Shown here one piece after another: positions 41,985 through 50,564 of a stretch of 64,000 nt of DNA. This DNA comes from Brevibacillus sp. JNUCC-41 (GTDB lineage: Bacteria > Bacillota > Bacilli > Bacillales > DSM-1321). Below the pieces are notes generated by a model. The model was not told where the DNA came from. It was given only the letters and a program-made list of their open reading frames with translations, and did not search any database. The DNA lies in the NCBI RefSeq assembly GCF_014844095.1, contig NZ_CP062163.1:3505501-3569500 (forward strand), given 5' to 3'. Positions within the stretch are counted from its first letter, which is position 1; each line of letters opens with the position of its first letter. The translations under genes and the position numbers were made by a program.

Positions 41985-43020
41985 GTATTTATCTAAATTA
42001 ACGAGTCCGTTAATAGCAGTTATCCTCGGCTTGGTCGTTGGGGCAATAATCATGTTAGTAAGCGGCTATGACCCAGTTGCCGGCTATGGCTCCATGATAA
42101 ATGGAATTATTGGGGATTCTTATTATGTAGGGGAATCCGTCAGGACAATCATCCCTTATATCCTTGCTGGTTTGGCAGTGGCTTTTGCTTTCCGCACGGG
42201 CCTATTCAATATCGGCGTGGAAGGGCAATTAATTGTAGGCTGGCTGGCGGCAGTTTGGGTCGGAATTGCTTTTGATCTTCCAAGGATCATCCATTTACCA
42301 TTTGCCATCTTAGCTGGTGCAGTTGCTGGCGCCTTGTGGGCATTTATCCCTGGTTATTTAAAAGCTAAGTTCCGCGTACATGAAGTGATCGTTTCTATCA
42401 TGTTGAATTATACAGCTTTATATGTGACGAATTATTTAATTAGGAATGTAATGACTGACAAACTGGATAAAACAGAAAGAATTGCCGATACAGCATCACT
42501 TCGGTCTCCTTTTTTCGAAAGCATTACGGATTTTTCCCGGATGCATTGGGGAATAGTGGTCGCGATTATTTGCGTAATCATCATGTGGTTCCTTCTTGAA
42601 AGGACAAAAACCGGCTTTGAACTGAAAGCGGTAGGTTTCAATCAGCACGCGTCCGAATATGCAGGGATGAGTGTAAATAAGAACATCATACTTTCCATGG
42701 TTATTTCAGGTGCGTTTGCAGGGCTTGCAGGTGCGATGGAAGGCCTTGGAACTTTCGGTTATGCCGCAGTTAAAGGCGGATTCACAGGTATGGGCTTTGA
42801 CGGGATTGCAGTAGCCTTACTAGGAGCGAATACGGCTATTGGTGTCGTGCTGGCAGCCTTATTATTTGGGGGGCTGAAAGCAGGTGCCTTAAATATGCCG
42901 CTGGAAACCGGCATACCAAGTGAAATAGTAGATATTGTCATAGCATTGATCATTTTCTTTGTCGCATCCAGTTATTTTATTCGTTGGATTGCCGCTCGAT
43001 TTAAGAAAGGGGTGAAATAA
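41977..43020 (+). CDS. nupP: Nucleoside ABC transporter permease 1
   Basis: Membrane permease of the BPD_transp_2 (branched-chain/ribose) type, 347 residues with about nine to ten hydrophobic helices and the conserved FRTGLFNIGVEGQLIVGWLAA block. ATG 41977 overlaps the nupO stop by 8 bases and gives MSKYLSKLTSPLIAVILG; the longer frame would sit inside nupO. It partners with nupQ. Confidence 0.92.
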   Translation: MSKYLSKLTSPLIAVILGLVVGAIIMLVSGYDPVAGYGSMINGIIGDSYYVGESVRTIIPYILAGLAVAFAFRTGLFNIGVEGQLIVGWLAAVWVGIAFDLPRIIHLPFAILAGAVAGALWAFIPGYLKAKFRVHEVIVSIMLNYTALYVTNYLIRNVMTDKLDKTERIADTASLRSPFFESITDFSRMHWGIVVAIICVIIMWFLLERTKTGFELKAVGFNQHASEYAGMSVNKNIILSMVISGAFAGLAGAMEGLGTFGYAAVKGGFTGMGFDGIAVALLGANTAIGVVLAALLFGGLKAGALNMPLETGIPSEIVDIVIALIIFFVASSYFIRWIAARFKKGVK

Positions 43021-43980
43021 GTGGACTTTTACCAAGTATTACAAATTATTATTCCATCAATGATTGCTCTAGCTGCTCCACTTATTTTTACTTCACTCGG
43101 AGGAGTGTTTTCTGAACGGGCAGGTGTCATAAACATCGGTTTAGAAGGTTTGATGGTCATTGGTGCCTTTACAGGGATTGTTTTTAACTTAATGTTTGCT
43201 GATGTATTTGGGGAATGGACTCCTTGGCTGGCAGTCTTGGCGGCAATGATTGCCGGCTTGCTGTTTTCCATTCTGCATGCTGTGGCATGCATTACGTTCA
43301 GGGCGGATCAAACGGTCAGTGGGGTCGCCATCAACTTGTTGGCAGTAGGTCTGACCATGTTTTTGGTGAAGCTGATTTTTGACAAAGGTCAAACTGATAG
43401 AATCACAGAAACATTCCCACGGATTGATGTTCCGTTACTAAGTGATATTCCATTTATAGGACCCATCTTTTTCTCAAATGGTTATTATATCGTATATATA
43501 GCGATTCTAATATCCTTTGTCGTTTGGTACGTACTTTATAAAACACCTTTCGGGTTAAGGATCCGTGCAGTGGGTGAGCATCCGATGGCTGCTGACACGA
43601 TGGGTGTCAATGTTACGAAAATCCGCTATGCCGCCGTTTTATTATCAGGTGCTTTTGGCGGTATCGGCGGAGCGATTTATGCTACCATCTTTTCGAATGA
43701 ATTCAATCATGCGACAATTAATGGTCAAGGTTTCATGGCCATTGCCGCCATGATTTTTGGTAAGTGGCACCCGATCGGGGCAATGGGTGCTGCGTTATTC
43801 TTTGGTTTGGCACAAAGTTTAAGTATCGTTGGCTCGAGCCTTCCCTTCTTCAAGGATATTCCATCGGTTTATCTCTTGATCGCTCCTTATGTTCTGACGA
43901 TCATTGCACTAACTGGTTTTATTGGACGTGCAGATGCTCCGAAGGCATCCGGACAGCCATATATCAAAGGGAAAAGATAA
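43021..43980 (+). CDS. nupQ: Nucleoside ABC transporter permease 2
   Basis: Second permease, 319 residues, hydrophobic throughout, with the matching GGVFSERAGVINIGLEGLMVIGAF motif. The GTG start comes directly after the nupP stop, with AAAGGGGTG inside the nupP end as ribosome site. It closes the transporter operon, which ends in a strong terminator. Confidence 0.93.
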   Translation: MDFYQVLQIIIPSMIALAAPLIFTSLGGVFSERAGVINIGLEGLMVIGAFTGIVFNLMFADVFGEWTPWLAVLAAMIAGLLFSILHAVACITFRADQTVSGVAINLLAVGLTMFLVKLIFDKGQTDRITETFPRIDVPLLSDIPFIGPIFFSNGYYIVYIAILISFVVWYVLYKTPFGLRIRAVGEHPMAADTMGVNVTKIRYAAVLLSGAFGGIGGAIYATIFSNEFNHATINGQGFMAIAAMIFGKWHPIGAMGAALFFGLAQSLSIVGSSLPFFKDIPSVYLLIAPYVLTIIALTGFIGRADAPKASGQPYIKGKR

Positions 43981-43986
43981 ATATTT

Positions 43987-44017
43987 AACCGGTCAGCAAA
44001 CTTTGCTGGCCGGTTTT
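43987..44017 (+). terminator. Intrinsic terminator after nupQ
   Basis: AACCGG-CAGCAAA (43987-44000) pairs with TTTGCTG-CCGGTT (44002-44015), then T residues. Confidence 0.85.
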
Positions 44018-44082
44018 GTCTTTTGAGCTTGAGCCATAAGTGATGGTGAGGCTGGTGAAATACCAAAAAAAGTAGCTGTAAC

Positions 44083-44112
44083 TTGCATGATTTTTCCTTT
44101 CACATGTATATT
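44083..44112 (+). promoter_or_regulatory. Possible promoter for ymfF-ymfH-ymfI
   Basis: TTGCAT (44083-44088), 18 nt, TATATT (44107-44112), about 80 nt before ymfF. Confidence 0.4.
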
Positions 44113-44191
44113 TTAAGTAGATGTTTAAAAGGGTTCCAATCTACAAACAATAAGCTAATAAAGGTGATTTATATAATGAGGAGGATTATTC

Positions 44192-45472
44192 ATGTCTATT
44201 GCTTCCGATACAATTACGGAAAAAAGCGGTTACAAGCTTCATGTAGTCCAGACGGATAAATATAAAACGAATACTCTCGTGCTGAAGATGAAAGCCCCGT
44301 TGACAAAAGAGGACGTTACATATCGTGCATTACTGCCATATGTGTTACAAAGCAATACAAGTAAATACCCTACAACACCCGAGCTTCGATCGTATCTTGA
44401 TGATTTATATGGAGCAGGGTTTTATGTCGATGTTGCTAAAAAAGGAGAATATCAAATCATAAGTTTTACGATCGATATCGTCAATGAAAAGTTCCTTAGT
44501 GATTCAACCCCCCTTCTCGAAAAGGCTTTTGGGTTATTATCAGAAGTGATCTTTAATCCGAAGAAGAACGGCGAAGCCTTTGACTCTAAAACGGTTTCCA
44601 ATGAAATCCGTTCTTTAAAACAGCGGATTCAATCCATTTCCGATGACAAGATGCGATACTCAGCTACACGCCTTGTAGAGGAAATGTGCAAAAAGGAACC
44701 ATATGCTCTAGAAGCGAGCGGCAATCTTCAAGACTTGGAAACGATAACTCCAGAATCCCTTTACGCCTATTATAAAAAAGTGCTGACGGAGGATGAAATC
44801 GATTTATATGTAATCGGTGACATCAATGAATCGGAAGTGGAGGCTCTAGCTGACAAGCATGTGTCGTTGCAAGAACGAGTGCCTGTGAGACTGCAAAGGA
44901 AGCCGGGCAAGGTAGTGGAGAAGGAAAAAGAAATAATCGAAAATTCGGATGTAAAACAAGGTAAATTGAATATCGGTTATCGAACCCAAGTTGCATACGG
45001 TGATCCGGATTATTATGCTCTCCAGCTATTCAATGGGATTTTTGGTGGCTTTTCACATTCGAAACTTTTCATTAATGTCAGGGAGAAAGCCAGCCTTGCT
45101 TATTATGCAGCTTCAAGGCTCGAAAGTCATAAAGGACTTTTAATGGTCATGGCGGGCATTGAGAATGCCAACTACAAGCAAGCATTGGATATCATCCATG
45201 CACAAATGAAGGAAATGAAGCAAGGGAACTTTTCCGAAGAGGAACTGGCACAGACAAAGGCGGTCGTTAAGAACCAACTCCTTGAAACCATTGACGTTTC
45301 GAGAGGTCTTGTGGAAATTTTATATCATAATGTGGTTTCCGGGCAGGATATATCGCTCGACGATTGGTTTGCAAAAACAGAGCGGACGACAAAGGAAGAA
45401 ATCATTGCAGTCGGTCAAAAAATTCAGCTTGATACGATTTATTTCCTAACGGAAGCGGAGGTGCAAGGGTAA
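44192..45472 (+). CDS. ymfF: M16-like protein YmfF (EF-P modification-associated)
   Basis: M16 peptidase-fold protein without the zinc motif: the N-terminal half (RALLPYVLQSNTSKYPTTPELRSYLDDLYGA) has no HxxEH, so it is probably a structural partner of YmfH, like non-catalytic M16 subunits elsewhere. The 426-residue product keeps the C-terminal M16 block FGGFSHSKLFINVREKASLAYYAASRLES. YmfF, YmfH and YmfI are associated with EF-P 5-aminopentanol modification. Its stop overlaps the ymfH start (TAATG). Confidence 0.92.
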   Translation: MSIASDTITEKSGYKLHVVQTDKYKTNTLVLKMKAPLTKEDVTYRALLPYVLQSNTSKYPTTPELRSYLDDLYGAGFYVDVAKKGEYQIISFTIDIVNEKFLSDSTPLLEKAFGLLSEVIFNPKKNGEAFDSKTVSNEIRSLKQRIQSISDDKMRYSATRLVEEMCKKEPYALEASGNLQDLETITPESLYAYYKKVLTEDEIDLYVIGDINESEVEALADKHVSLQERVPVRLQRKPGKVVEKEKEIIENSDVKQGKLNIGYRTQVAYGDPDYYALQLFNGIFGGFSHSKLFINVREKASLAYYAASRLESHKGLLMVMAGIENANYKQALDIIHAQMKEMKQGNFSEEELAQTKAVVKNQLLETIDVSRGLVEILYHNVVSGQDISLDDWFAKTERTTKEEIIAVGQKIQLDTIYFLTEAEVQG

Positions 45473-46758
45473 TGGAAAAAATAGCATTCACTCAATTGAA
45501 AGAAGAACTTTTCCATGAAAAAATGGATAATGGTCTAGAAGTATATATTCTTCCGAAAAGTGGGTTCAATAAATCATTTGCGACTTTCACGACTAATTAT
45601 GGTTCAATTGACAACCATTTTAAACCATTGAATGGAACGGAATTCTCTAAAGTACCTGATGGGATTGCCCATTTCCTTGAACATAAGCTATTTGAAAAGG
45701 AAGATGGTGATGTTTTTCAGCAATTTTCAAAGCAGGGAGCATCTGCAAATGCTTTTACTTCTTTCACCCGTACAGCCTATTTATTTTCAAGCACGTCCGA
45801 TTTCGATAGAAATCTAACTACCTTAATTGACTTTGTCCAGGAACCTTACTTTTCGGAAAAGACGGTAGAGAAGGAAAAAGGAATCATTGGGCAGGAAATC
45901 AATATGTATGATGATAATTCAGACTGGCGATTATATTTCGGGACGATAGCCAATATGTATCATCAACACCCAGTGAAAATCGATATTGCCGGAACTGTGG
46001 AATCGATTGCGGATATTACGAAGGATATGCTTTACGAATGTTATAATACTTTTTACCATCCTAGCAACATGCTCCTATTCGTTGTAGGACCGGTAGATGT
46101 CGAAAGCACCATGAAACTGATTAGGGATAATCAAAATAATAAAGGGTACAACGAACAACCTGCAGTGGAACGTAAATTTGACGAAGAGCCGGAAGTCGTT
46201 GCCAAGGATAAGGAAGTCTTAAGAATGAATGTCCAGACACCAAAAGTGATGCTGGGCATCAAGGCCATCAATGTGCACCAATCCGGTTTACAGCTTTTGA
46301 AAAGGGAATTGGCGACCAATATATATTTGGAAATGCTATTTGGCAAAAGTTCACCTTTGCATGAGGAGCTATATGAGGAAGGGTTGATCGATCAAACCTT
46401 CTCTTATGATTATACCCAGGAACAAGGTTTTGGGTTTGCGTTAATTGGCGGGGACAGTGCCAAACCTGATGAGTTGAGGGAGTCTTTATTTGGTATCCTG
46501 CAAAAATCAAAAGCCGGAACTGGCCTGAATGAAGAAAGCCTGCAAAGGACAATCAAGAAAAAAATCGGTTCTTTCCTTCGCTCCCTGAACTCGCCGGAAT
46601 ATATAGCGAATCAATTCACCAGATATGCATTCAATGATATGAACTTGTTCGATGTTGTATCGGTATTGGAAAAACTAACGATTGAAGATATCAGGGAGGT
46701 CGCTGAGGACTTAATATCCGATCAACGGATGACTGTCTGCCAGGTACTTCCTAAATAA
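45472..46758 (+). CDS. ymfH: M16 zinc metallopeptidase YmfH (EF-P modification-associated)
   Basis: The 428-residue product has HFLEH (67-71) with a downstream glutamate in EKEKGIIGQEINMYDD, the full M16 zinc site. It probably pairs with YmfF. ATG 45472 overlaps the ymfF stop by one base, and ymfI follows after 18 nt, so the three genes form an operon. Its peptide substrate is unknown to me. Confidence 0.93.
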   Translation: MEKIAFTQLKEELFHEKMDNGLEVYILPKSGFNKSFATFTTNYGSIDNHFKPLNGTEFSKVPDGIAHFLEHKLFEKEDGDVFQQFSKQGASANAFTSFTRTAYLFSSTSDFDRNLTTLIDFVQEPYFSEKTVEKEKGIIGQEINMYDDNSDWRLYFGTIANMYHQHPVKIDIAGTVESIADITKDMLYECYNTFYHPSNMLLFVVGPVDVESTMKLIRDNQNNKGYNEQPAVERKFDEEPEVVAKDKEVLRMNVQTPKVMLGIKAINVHQSGLQLLKRELATNIYLEMLFGKSSPLHEELYEEGLIDQTFSYDYTQEQGFGFALIGGDSAKPDELRESLFGILQKSKAGTGLNEESLQRTIKKKIGSFLRSLNSPEYIANQFTRYAFNDMNLFDVVSVLEKLTIEDIREVAEDLISDQRMTVCQVLPK

Positions 46759-46776
46759 TATAAAGGGGGCGGCAAT

Positions 46777-47502
46777 GTGGGGAAACGTTTTGCCCTTATT
46801 ACTGGAGCCAGCGGAGGAATCGGCAGGGAAATAGCTATAAAGCTCGCCGAGGAGAATTACTCACTTTATTTACATTATAACAGCAATGAAGAAGCGATAC
46901 TTGAACTGATTGAAGAGCTGAAGCCTCATCAAGTCGAACTTATTCCGGTTCAAGCGGATTTGGCTGCAGCGGATGGATACAAGAAATTGGCGGAAAATAT
47001 TTTTGCCCTCCATGCAATCGTCCTTAATAGTGGCAATAGCTATTATGGGCTTATATCGGACATGGATGAGACAATCGTTAATGAAATGGTCCAGCTGCAT
47101 GTAACGAGCCCTTTCCAATTAACAAAGGAACTGCTTCCAAAGCTCATGTACCAAGAACAGGCTGCCATCGTTGCGGTCACATCGATTTGGGGGCAGACAG
47201 GTGCATCTTGTGAAGTGTTATATTCTATGGTCAAGGGCAGTCAAAATGCTTTTATCAAGGCGCTTAGCAAAGAGGTATCGCTCAATGGAATCCGGGTGAA
47301 TGCCGTTGCCCCCGGTGCGATTTCCACTTCCATGCTCGAATCATTCAGTGCGGAAGACCTGGAAATCATCAAAGGCGATATTCCGATGGGCAGGATGGGC
47401 CATTCAAAAGAAGTCGCAGAGGCCGTATACTATTTGCTTTCCGACAAGTCGTCTTATATAACCGGGCAAATCTTAGGTGTAAATGGCGGATGGTACACAT
47501 GA
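46777..47502 (+). CDS. ymfI: Short-chain dehydrogenase YmfI (EF-P 5-aminopentanone reductase)
   Basis: In B. subtilis YmfI reduces the 5-aminopentanone group on elongation factor P to 5-aminopentanol, which supports translation of polyproline stretches. The 241-residue product is a classical SDR: cofactor motif TGASGGIG (9-16), LNSGNS near 85 in place of the usual NNAG, catalytic Tyr149-x3-Lys153 and the PGAI loop. The GTG 46777 start follows AAAGGGGGC. Confidence 0.92.
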   Translation: MGKRFALITGASGGIGREIAIKLAEENYSLYLHYNSNEEAILELIEELKPHQVELIPVQADLAAADGYKKLAENIFALHAIVLNSGNSYYGLISDMDETIVNEMVQLHVTSPFQLTKELLPKLMYQEQAAIVAVTSIWGQTGASCEVLYSMVKGSQNAFIKALSKEVSLNGIRVNAVAPGAISTSMLESFSAEDLEIIKGDIPMGRMGHSKEVAEAVYYLLSDKSSYITGQILGVNGGWYT

Positions 47503-47581
47503 TTTTTTTTAGACATGTATAATTTTCTCGGTTCCTTCACAAAATATCTATGTACTATTTTGAAGGAAAGGGTGACCATTC

Positions 47582-47839
47582 ATGTCTGTACTGGACAATT
47601 GGGATCAATGGAAAAATTTCTTAGGCGACAGATTAAATCAAGGTGAACAACAAGGTTTGTCAGAAAGTGCTGTTAACAACTTGGCTTTCGAAATCGGTGA
47701 TTACCTGGCTAATCAGGTTGAGCCCCAGAATGATCAAGAAAAAGTGCTTGCTGATCTTTGGTCGGTCGCAAACGATCAAGAAAAGCATGCCATGGCAAGC
47801 GTCATGGTCAGGTTAGTCGAGAACAATGGAACGAAGTAA
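47582..47839 (+). CDS. ymfJ: YmfJ family protein (DUF3243)
   Basis: Conserved small acidic protein of Bacillaceae, 85 residues, beginning MSVLDNWDQWKNFLGDRLNQGEQQGLSESAVNNLAFEIGDYLANQVEP. No catalytic motif or membrane segment; function unknown. ATG 47582 follows AAAGGGTG. It lies in the same place as B. subtilis ymfJ and ends in an unusually long hairpin. Confidence 0.92.
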   Translation: MSVLDNWDQWKNFLGDRLNQGEQQGLSESAVNNLAFEIGDYLANQVEPQNDQEKVLADLWSVANDQEKHAMASVMVRLVENNGTK

Positions 47840-47844
47840 AATAT

Positions 47845-47889
47845 CAATCCAAAAGGCCCTGTTATTAAATAACAGGGCCTTTTGGATTG
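47845..47889 (+). terminator. Perfect 21-bp hairpin after ymfJ
   Basis: The arms 47845-47865 and 47869-47889 are perfectly complementary with a TAA loop. The T run (CCTTTTGG) lies inside the right arm. It probably stops transcription in both directions and would form a stable mRNA 3' end. Confidence 0.8.
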
Positions 47890-47964
47890 AAGTGGATGCC
47901 TATTTATCCCCTTATATAAAAATGAATATTTTTCTAGGGTTTTTCCTTTTAACTTATCACGAAA

Positions 47965-47973
47965 TGCTATATT
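47965..47973 (+). promoter_or_regulatory. Extended -10 promoter before ymfK
   Basis: TG-c-TATATT at 47965-47973, about 108 nt before ymfK; no convincing -35. Confidence 0.4.
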
Positions 47974-48080
47974 ATAGAAGCTAGACAATTACTATTAAAG
48001 TGTTCAGACCTTGAAATTTCCGATGGATGAGTTTTTTGCCCCTGAGAGGGTAAAGACTTTTAGGCTTAAGGAGTGTTATC

Positions 48081-48872
48081 GTGGATAATAAAGAATGGTA
48101 TTTTGAATATGAAATTCAAGTCAACCGCCCTGGTTTATTAGGGGATATATCATCCCTTCTGGGTATGCTTTCCATTAATATCATCACCATCAACGGGGTC
48201 GATGAAGGCAGGCGGGGGTTACTTTTGTTGGCGAAAGACAGCCGTAATATAGAAAGGTTCGAGTCAATCCTACGTACGATGGATACGATAAAGGTCATTA
48301 AGCTTAGGGAACCTAAATTGCGTGATCGCCTCGCAGTCAGGCATGGACGTTATATTCAGCGCGATGCTGATGAGAAAAACACCTTTAGGTTTGTTCGTGA
48401 TGAACTAGGCTTGCTTGTCGATTTCCTGGCCGAGCTATTTAAACAGGAAGGTCATAAATTGATTGGGATACGAGGAATGCCACGTGTCGGGAAAACTGAA
48501 TCTATCGTAGCCTCGAGTGTATGTGCTAATAAGAGATGGTTGTTTGTGTCATCGACCCTTTTAAAGCAGACTATCCGCAGTCAGCTAATTGAGGATGAAT
48601 ATAATAATGATAATTTGTTCATTTTAGATGGGATTGTTTCAACTCGCCGTGCAAATGAACGTCATTGGCAGTTGATTCGCGAAATTATGAGGCTTGATGC
48701 TGTCAAAGTAATCGAACATCCGGATGTTTTTGTCCAAAATACGGAGTATACTCTTGAAGACTTTGATTATATTATTGAATTGCGAAACAATCCTGAAGAA
48801 GAAATAACATATGAAGTTGTCGACCAAAAAGACCAGTTTTCGGGGTCGGATTTTGGTTCCTTTGACTTTTAA
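48081..48872 (+). CDS. ymfK: YmfK family protein (DUF3388): ACT-like domain plus P-loop-like motif
   Basis: Conserved Bacillaceae protein of unknown function, 263 residues. The N terminus (about 5-75, YEIQVNRPGLLGDISSLLGMLSINIITINGVDEGRRGLLLL) has the layout of an ACT ligand-binding domain. The middle carries GMPRVGKT (132-139), which fits Walker A (GxxxxGKT), followed by an acidic Glu/Asp-rich C-terminal half. GTG 48081 lies 7 nt after AAGGAG. rodZ follows 17 nt later. Confidence 0.88.
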   Translation: MDNKEWYFEYEIQVNRPGLLGDISSLLGMLSINIITINGVDEGRRGLLLLAKDSRNIERFESILRTMDTIKVIKLREPKLRDRLAVRHGRYIQRDADEKNTFRFVRDELGLLVDFLAELFKQEGHKLIGIRGMPRVGKTESIVASSVCANKRWLFVSSTLLKQTIRSQLIEDEYNNDNLFILDGIVSTRRANERHWQLIREIMRLDAVKVIEHPDVFVQNTEYTLEDFDYIIELRNNPEEEITYEVVDQKDQFSGSDFGSFDF

Positions 48873-48889
48873 AATGGCAGGTGTTTTAT

Positions 48890-49789
48890 TTGACTGAGTT
48901 AGGTAATCGATTAAAGGAAGCTAGGGAAGCCAAAGGCCTTAGCTTGGATGATTTGCAGGAATTAACTAAGATTCAAAAACGTTACCTCATTGGCATTGAA
49001 GAGGGAAATTACAGCATGATGCCTGGGAAGTTCTATGTACGGGCATTCATAAAGCAATATTGTGAAGCGGTCGGACTGGATTCAGAAGAGATTTTCGAAC
49101 AATATAAGAGTGAGATACCATCGGTCTATAGCGAGGAATTGCCAGAACAGCTTTCAAGGGTCCAATCCCGGAAAACCATACCGGCAGGAAATTCAAAAGT
49201 TGTAGAAATGTTACCGAAGATCTTGGCTGCCGTTTTAGTCATTGGTGTGGCCGTATTGATTTGGGTGCTTGTATTGAATTATATGAGTAATCCGGATAAC
49301 GATGACAAAAAGGACCCAAAACAGAGCGATGCCGTGGGATACAATAAAAGTGAAGAGTTTAACAAAGAAGAAGAGAATGCAGACCAAAAACAGAATGAAG
49401 AAAAATCAGATTCATCTGATAAGAAGAATGAAGATGATGCAGTTGTCAAGGATGAAAAGAAAGAGCAAAACCTTGCCGTCACCAGTTCCAGCGGTAAAAA
49501 TAGTACGTATGAATTAAAAAATACCGATACCTTTAAATTAAAGGTGACCTCCAAAGGCTCACCATGGGTAGGCATAAAAAATGGTGAAGGTAAATTACTT
49601 TTCCAGGGCACCATCGACAAGGACAAGAGCCAGGAAATTGATTTCACCAATGAGAAAGAAGCTGTCATCAATATAGGCAGGGCATATGAAACTGAGATTT
49701 ATGTGAATGATGAGAAGCTGGAGTATTCCATTTCACCGACTGAAGTGAATACGCAATTGGTTACGATACAATTTACGAAAGCCGAATAG
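48890..49789 (+). CDS. rodZ: Cytoskeletal/helix-turn-helix protein RodZ (YmfM)
   Basis: Membrane protein linked to MreB and cell-shape control. The 299-residue product has an N-terminal Cro/C1-type HTH (about 1-70, LGNRLKEAREAKGLSLDDLQELTKIQKRYLIGIEEG), one membrane helix (about 107-128), a long Asp/Glu/Lys/Asn-rich linker, and a C-terminal extracellular domain (about 200-299). TTG 48890 is preferred over the GTG at 48881, which is part of the ribosome site GCAGGTG. The stop codon lies inside the terminator hairpin. Confidence 0.93.
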   Translation: MTELGNRLKEAREAKGLSLDDLQELTKIQKRYLIGIEEGNYSMMPGKFYVRAFIKQYCEAVGLDSEEIFEQYKSEIPSVYSEELPEQLSRVQSRKTIPAGNSKVVEMLPKILAAVLVIGVAVLIWVLVLNYMSNPDNDDKKDPKQSDAVGYNKSEEFNKEEENADQKQNEEKSDSSDKKNEDDAVVKDEKKEQNLAVTSSSGKNSTYELKNTDTFKLKVTSKGSPWVGIKNGEGKLLFQGTIDKDKSQEIDFTNEKEAVINIGRAYETEIYVNDEKLEYSISPTEVNTQLVTIQFTKAE

Positions 49790-49812
49790 TCATCTTATAG
49801 ATGACTATTTTT
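49785..49812 (+). terminator. Intrinsic terminator overlapping the rodZ stop codon
   Basis: AATAGTCATCT (49785-49795) pairs with AGATGACTATT (49799-49809), loop TAT, then T. The TAG stop (49787-49789) is in the left arm. Confidence 0.8.
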
Positions 49813-49957
49813 GCTCTATATATACAAAAGTAAGGCTGCAGTAAATGGTTTACCCGGCATATAAGATTGGATTTTGAGTTAAATTATACATATAAGCATT
49901 ATTTTAGTCTAAGACGCATTGCCCAAATGGCAGGCGTAAATTTTGGAGGTAAAAGTT

Positions 49958-50542
49958 TTGAATCTGCCTAATAAGATTACAGTAGCAAGAATCTGTTTAA
50001 TACCAGTATTTTTAATCATCATGCTCGTTCCTTTTTCATGGGGGACACTAACTTGGGGAGAATACAGTTTGCCAGTGGCGCATCTGGCTGGAGCCATCCT
50101 CTTTATTATCGCTTCCACTACGGATTGGATCGATGGCCATTTTGCCAGAAAATATAATATGATTACTGATTTAGGGAAATTTTTAGATCCATTGGCTGAT
50201 AAACTTCTGGTTTCGGCTGCCTTAATCGTTTTGGTTGATCTAGATTTAATGTACGGTCAATCTTGGATCGCCATCGTGATCATAAGTCGTGAATTTGCGG
50301 TCACCGGATTACGTTTGGTGTTAGCGGGTACGGGGGAAGTGGTTGCAGCGAACCAGCTTGGAAAAATTAAAACATGGGCACAAATTGTTTCTATATCGGC
50401 TTTATTGCTGCATAACCTTCCATTTGCCCTCATTTCACTTCCTTTTGCTAATATCGCATTATGGATTGCATTAATCTTTACAATCTGGTCAGGTTTGGAT
50501 TATTTTATAAAAAACAAAGAAGTATTTGTTAATTCAAAGTAA
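49958..50542 (+). CDS. pgsA: CDP-diacylglycerol-glycerol-3-phosphate 3-phosphatidyltransferase
   Basis: Makes phosphatidylglycerol phosphate at the membrane from the CdsA product. The 194-residue protein has the CDP-alcohol phosphotransferase motif DWIDGHFARKYNMITDLGKFLDPLADK starting at Asp56, and several membrane helices. TTG 49958 has GGAGG 8 nt upstream and gives MNLPNKITVARI, the family start. Confidence 0.97.
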   Translation: MNLPNKITVARICLIPVFLIIMLVPFSWGTLTWGEYSLPVAHLAGAILFIIASTTDWIDGHFARKYNMITDLGKFLDPLADKLLVSAALIVLVDLDLMYGQSWIAIVIISREFAVTGLRLVLAGTGEVVAANQLGKIKTWAQIVSISALLLHNLPFALISLPFANIALWIALIFTIWSGLDYFIKNKEVFVNSK

Positions 50543-50564
50543 AACGAATGGTGGTTTTGAAAAG

